Assembly (NCBI GenBank): GCA_965153455.1 | Contig: OZ234504.1 | Span: 8,618,001 to 8,682,000, forward strand | DNA length: 64,000 nucleotides | Reading direction: 5' to 3' | From: Sphagnum compactum | Taxonomy: Eukaryota; Bryophyta; Sphagnopsida; Sphagnales | In this document: piece after piece, positions 60,833-64,000 of the stretch | Layout of the letters: each line of letters begins with the position of its first letter | How positions within the stretch are numbered: position 1 is the stretch's first letter | Position numbers and translations under genes: made by a program | The notes under the pieces: generated by a model | Seen by the model: only the letters and a program-made list of their open reading frames with translations | Database searches by the model: none | What the model was told of the DNA's origin: nothing

Positions 60833-63800
60833 CACAATCTTGCCCCAAGATCTATTTGATGTATTCCATTATATATTACATTCTACAAAGGTCCCATGTA
60901 AAGGCTAGATAACGCGGCGTTCCCTCCCACATATCGGCAACAAAAGGGCACATATGCCAGGATCGTGCAACACTTGTTCAAATTAGCTATTGAACCTATG
61001 ACAGAACCCTATGTTCGCACTTTAATCATAAGACTCGGGCGACATGAATGTGATATGATATGTAATGTAAACTAATTTTTCCATCTCAAACTTAGAGGTA
61101 CAAATATATTGTCAAACTTGAACTTTCCAAATTTTATAACTCCCCATTGCCCAAGTAGCTTTTTCTTAGACAATAATATTTTATCATTTCTGCATCTCTA
61201 CTTTTCCCCCTTCCATCTTTTGTCAAAGTTTCTATTGGGCACTTGGTAATATCCATAAAGTAAAGGTATTTAGAATTGTTGAAATGGGTGAAAGCACACT
61301 ATGGTGACATCTTCTAAGACACTTATGGGTCTACTATTATAATACATATAGTATAATTGTTCCAAAAGTATGGTACATTTAATTTTGGGTATAAATTTTG
61401 ATTTTAGACCCTATAATTATTATTTTTACAAAGCTAATGTTGTGTAATATCTTTTTTTGTAATAATAAATGTCATTATTTATGTTGAAGGATCCATGAGT
61501 ATATTTATAATATACAATGGTATAATAGGGTCACTCTCTCATTTTGATTGCACTACCTTTAAACTTTCATTGAGTCATTTAAAAAATCAATTTTAATGAA
61601 AAAATTTAAATGGCCCATCTAGCTATGCTTATCATCTTTCATGTGAATGCAATTACTTGTCAAATTTTCAATTTACCAAACATTTATCTCATTTTTGTTG
61701 AAAAAACTCATGTTTTGGGATGAAAATTTTCAAATTAATCACATGGAATCCAAACATGGTTCAAATTATATGAAATGACATGGTTCAATATACCTTCAAC
61801 TTTCCTAATAATTAAAAATCATTTAAATTATTTTTGGAATATATTCGTGTTTTTTAATACACAAGTACACTATATTTGTTTTCACAAATATACTCCAATC
61901 TCTCACTTTATAAAATGAAATGATTTATTTTTTTTAATATCTTGCTTAGGTTATATCCTAACATAATATGCAAAAATATTATGAAATTCTTTCAAAAGTT
62001 TGAGGTGGGATACACTCAAACATGCACACCCCTAGAAAGCAGTACAATGTGACACCCCAATGGGGGTCACCATAATGTGCTTTCACCCAAATAAGTAGTC
62101 TGAATCAATTAGAATTCAATTTTCTTTAACACATTTTTTTTTCTTAAAGACAAGACAATTTAAAACTCAAATCAATTTGAAGTGAAATTTTTGGACTTAC
62201 TTTCAATTAGTTATGAGTTTTTAATTTTTTTATTAAAGAGGTATTCTAAATAATGAGTAGACTCCTTTTTGAATGGTGGACATAATGCCTCAAAATATTC
62301 AAATGAAAATTTTAATGTGATCCCATAAAGATCCTAATATTTTAGAAATAATAATTTAATATGATCAAACAAATATCTTAAAAATGAAAGCACATTTGCT
62401 CAACCTAAGATCTTAAATCAATTGGATTTGAAAAGAATTTGAAAAAAAGGAAAAGCCAACCTTTAAACATTATGTACCTATTTTTTTAATTGCTCATCAA
62501 GGCATATTAAGTGGAAAAGTTGCCGTTTTAAAATGCAAATTAAATCAACATAAACAAGGGGATTTTTTTTTTAATTATAAATTTAAAAATCTTGTGTGAT
62601 TTTAAATACATCCTTAAACCACTCCATAATATAATCTTGAATTCTCAAAATATTTGAACATTTACAGAGGGAAAAGTAAAATGTGATTTAGGGTACACTA
62701 ACATTATTAGGTGCCTCTACCTTAGGTGCAATGCCCCCTCATCCCCAACATTAATATTGAATGGCAACTAAAGGGAAATCAAAAGACAAATGTCAAATAA
62801 AAAACAACTATGAAAGTGGTCATGCTTATTTCTATCTAATAAAATGCCATGAACGCATTTTTGGCTCAAAATTTACATTCCATGAATGTCAGATAACAAA
62901 GGATGAATATGTGTATAGTGTAGAGGGGTATCATGAATGACAAATCTCTTTAAGCGCAATTCCACATATTCTCAATATGCAACCTTGCAAATTAAAATGA
63001 ATGAAGAAATGTCAAAATATGTCAATTTGGCTTAGCAAAATGGTTTTGGTGCAACAATTTTGCACAATTTGTCAATGCTAGTAAAAGTCAATTGCAAAAA
63101 TCATCTTTACACTAAAACTAGTGACCATGATGGATAGCTTGTCATTTGTAAAGGTAGATCCAATGTGAAGCCCACCCATGCCTTGTCATCATGGCTCACC
63201 CTCAATGAAGGAACTATCTTTTTTGCAACATGGCCTTCTCTACAAGCTTGTCATTAAGCATATGTAGTCAATTTTTGTCATTTTTTTTCATTTTGCAACT
63301 TGTTTCCTTACAACCCAACTGCTTTTGCAACATGATGGTGAGATAGTAACAACTTAAAGATGAAGCCCATGTATTTGATGCATTATTGTTGTAGATACCA
63401 AATTTTCAACAAATGGTAAGAAGGCACCACAAGGGGTCCCTCCTAGGTCATAGAACAAATGTAACCCAAGAATATGGAGTTGGCCATTGACAAATTTTGT
63501 GAAATTATTTCCTAGAATTTTCAACAATTGCCCTTTCCACCACTGATATCAAATTGTTGCTCACTATTCTTCCAAACCATGGAGAACATTTGTGCACATG
63601 ATGATTATTTTGTATAGAAGAAAGATGCATATGGTGTTGTTGGATTGAACTCCTTTCAAAAATGTACAAGTGCATTGCACATGCTTGCAAATGGTATAGC
63701 TCCCAATGCCTATGATGAATATTGCATAATTAGAAAAACACGTCATTCAAAATGTTCAAACATTTTGTGAAAAAGATCAAAAAAGTTTTTGAACCCAAAT

Positions 63801-64000
63801 TCTTTAAACAACCCACTTAAGTAGATTTGGAGAAACAAATGAGCGTGAATGCAAAGAGGGGTTGACCAAGAATGTTTGTTTCAAGGGATTATATGCATTA
63901 TTGAGGGAAAAAAATATATTTTTGCTTTAGCAAGGTTCATTTGCCAGCAAAGATGGAAACAAGTTGATGATTTTGGAGGTGATAACTAATCAACAATTCT
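60833..64000. other. AT-rich intergenic DNA, no gene seen
   Basis: No open frame of note and no protein motif. A near-perfect palindrome GTGACaCCCCAATGGGGgTCAC lies at about 62050-62072. The rest resembles the AT-rich blocks at 17-25 kb and 43-49 kb. Confidence 0.6.

Overview
This window is nuclear DNA from a land plant. Five genes are split by short spliceosomal introns (GT-AG, with one likely GC-AG). The proteins belong to plant families: an importin-4 type karyopherin, an EDR2-like PH-START-DUF1336 protein and a plant TLDc-like protein. Telomere-type AAACCCTA motifs, (CT)n tracts and a decayed Ty1/Copia element are also present. An apparently complete IFT54 (TRAF3IP1/MIP-T3) gene, an intraflagellar-transport subunit, points to a lineage with flagellated sperm: bryophyte, lycophyte, fern, cycad or Ginkgo rather than a flowering plant or conifer. 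I cannot name the species.

Layout. 1-3596 (+): 3' part of an importin-4-like gene (10 exons). 5825-12650 (-): a 22-exon EDR2-like gene, convergent with the importin gene. Its probable 5' UTR and promoter lie in 12651-14450. 14.4-17.4 kb: G/C homopolymers, microsatellites and interstitial telomeric motifs. 17.4-28.2 kb: very AT-rich intergenic DNA with no recognisable gene, holding a SINE-like unit, GTAG/CTAC arrays and tandem repeats. 28650-30836 (+): a tentative PHO88/SND3-like membrane protein with an unresolved C-terminus. 33031-34465 (-): a TLDc-like gene with a plausible organelle-targeting leader. 35116-43401 (+): IFT54, divergent from the TLDc gene across about 650 bp. 43.4-52.2 kb: AT-rich intergenic DNA, then unidentified exon-like pieces. 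52263-54101 (-): an intronless 612-codon exostosin-type GT47 glycosyltransferase with a long coiled-coil stem. 55.7-60.8 kb (+): a degenerate Copia retrotransposon with two diverged LTRs. 60.8-64 kb: AT-rich DNA with no gene seen.

The genes are unrelated in function (nuclear import, lipid/PH signalling, ER targeting, TLDc, ciliary transport, Golgi glycosylation), as is normal for a eukaryotic chromosome. The most notable items are IFT54, the EXT1-like exostosin, and tandem duplications that copy an exon end with its splice donor inside the TLDc gene. Exon joins were made by eye from splice consensus, reading-frame continuity and remembered family alignments; no search was run.
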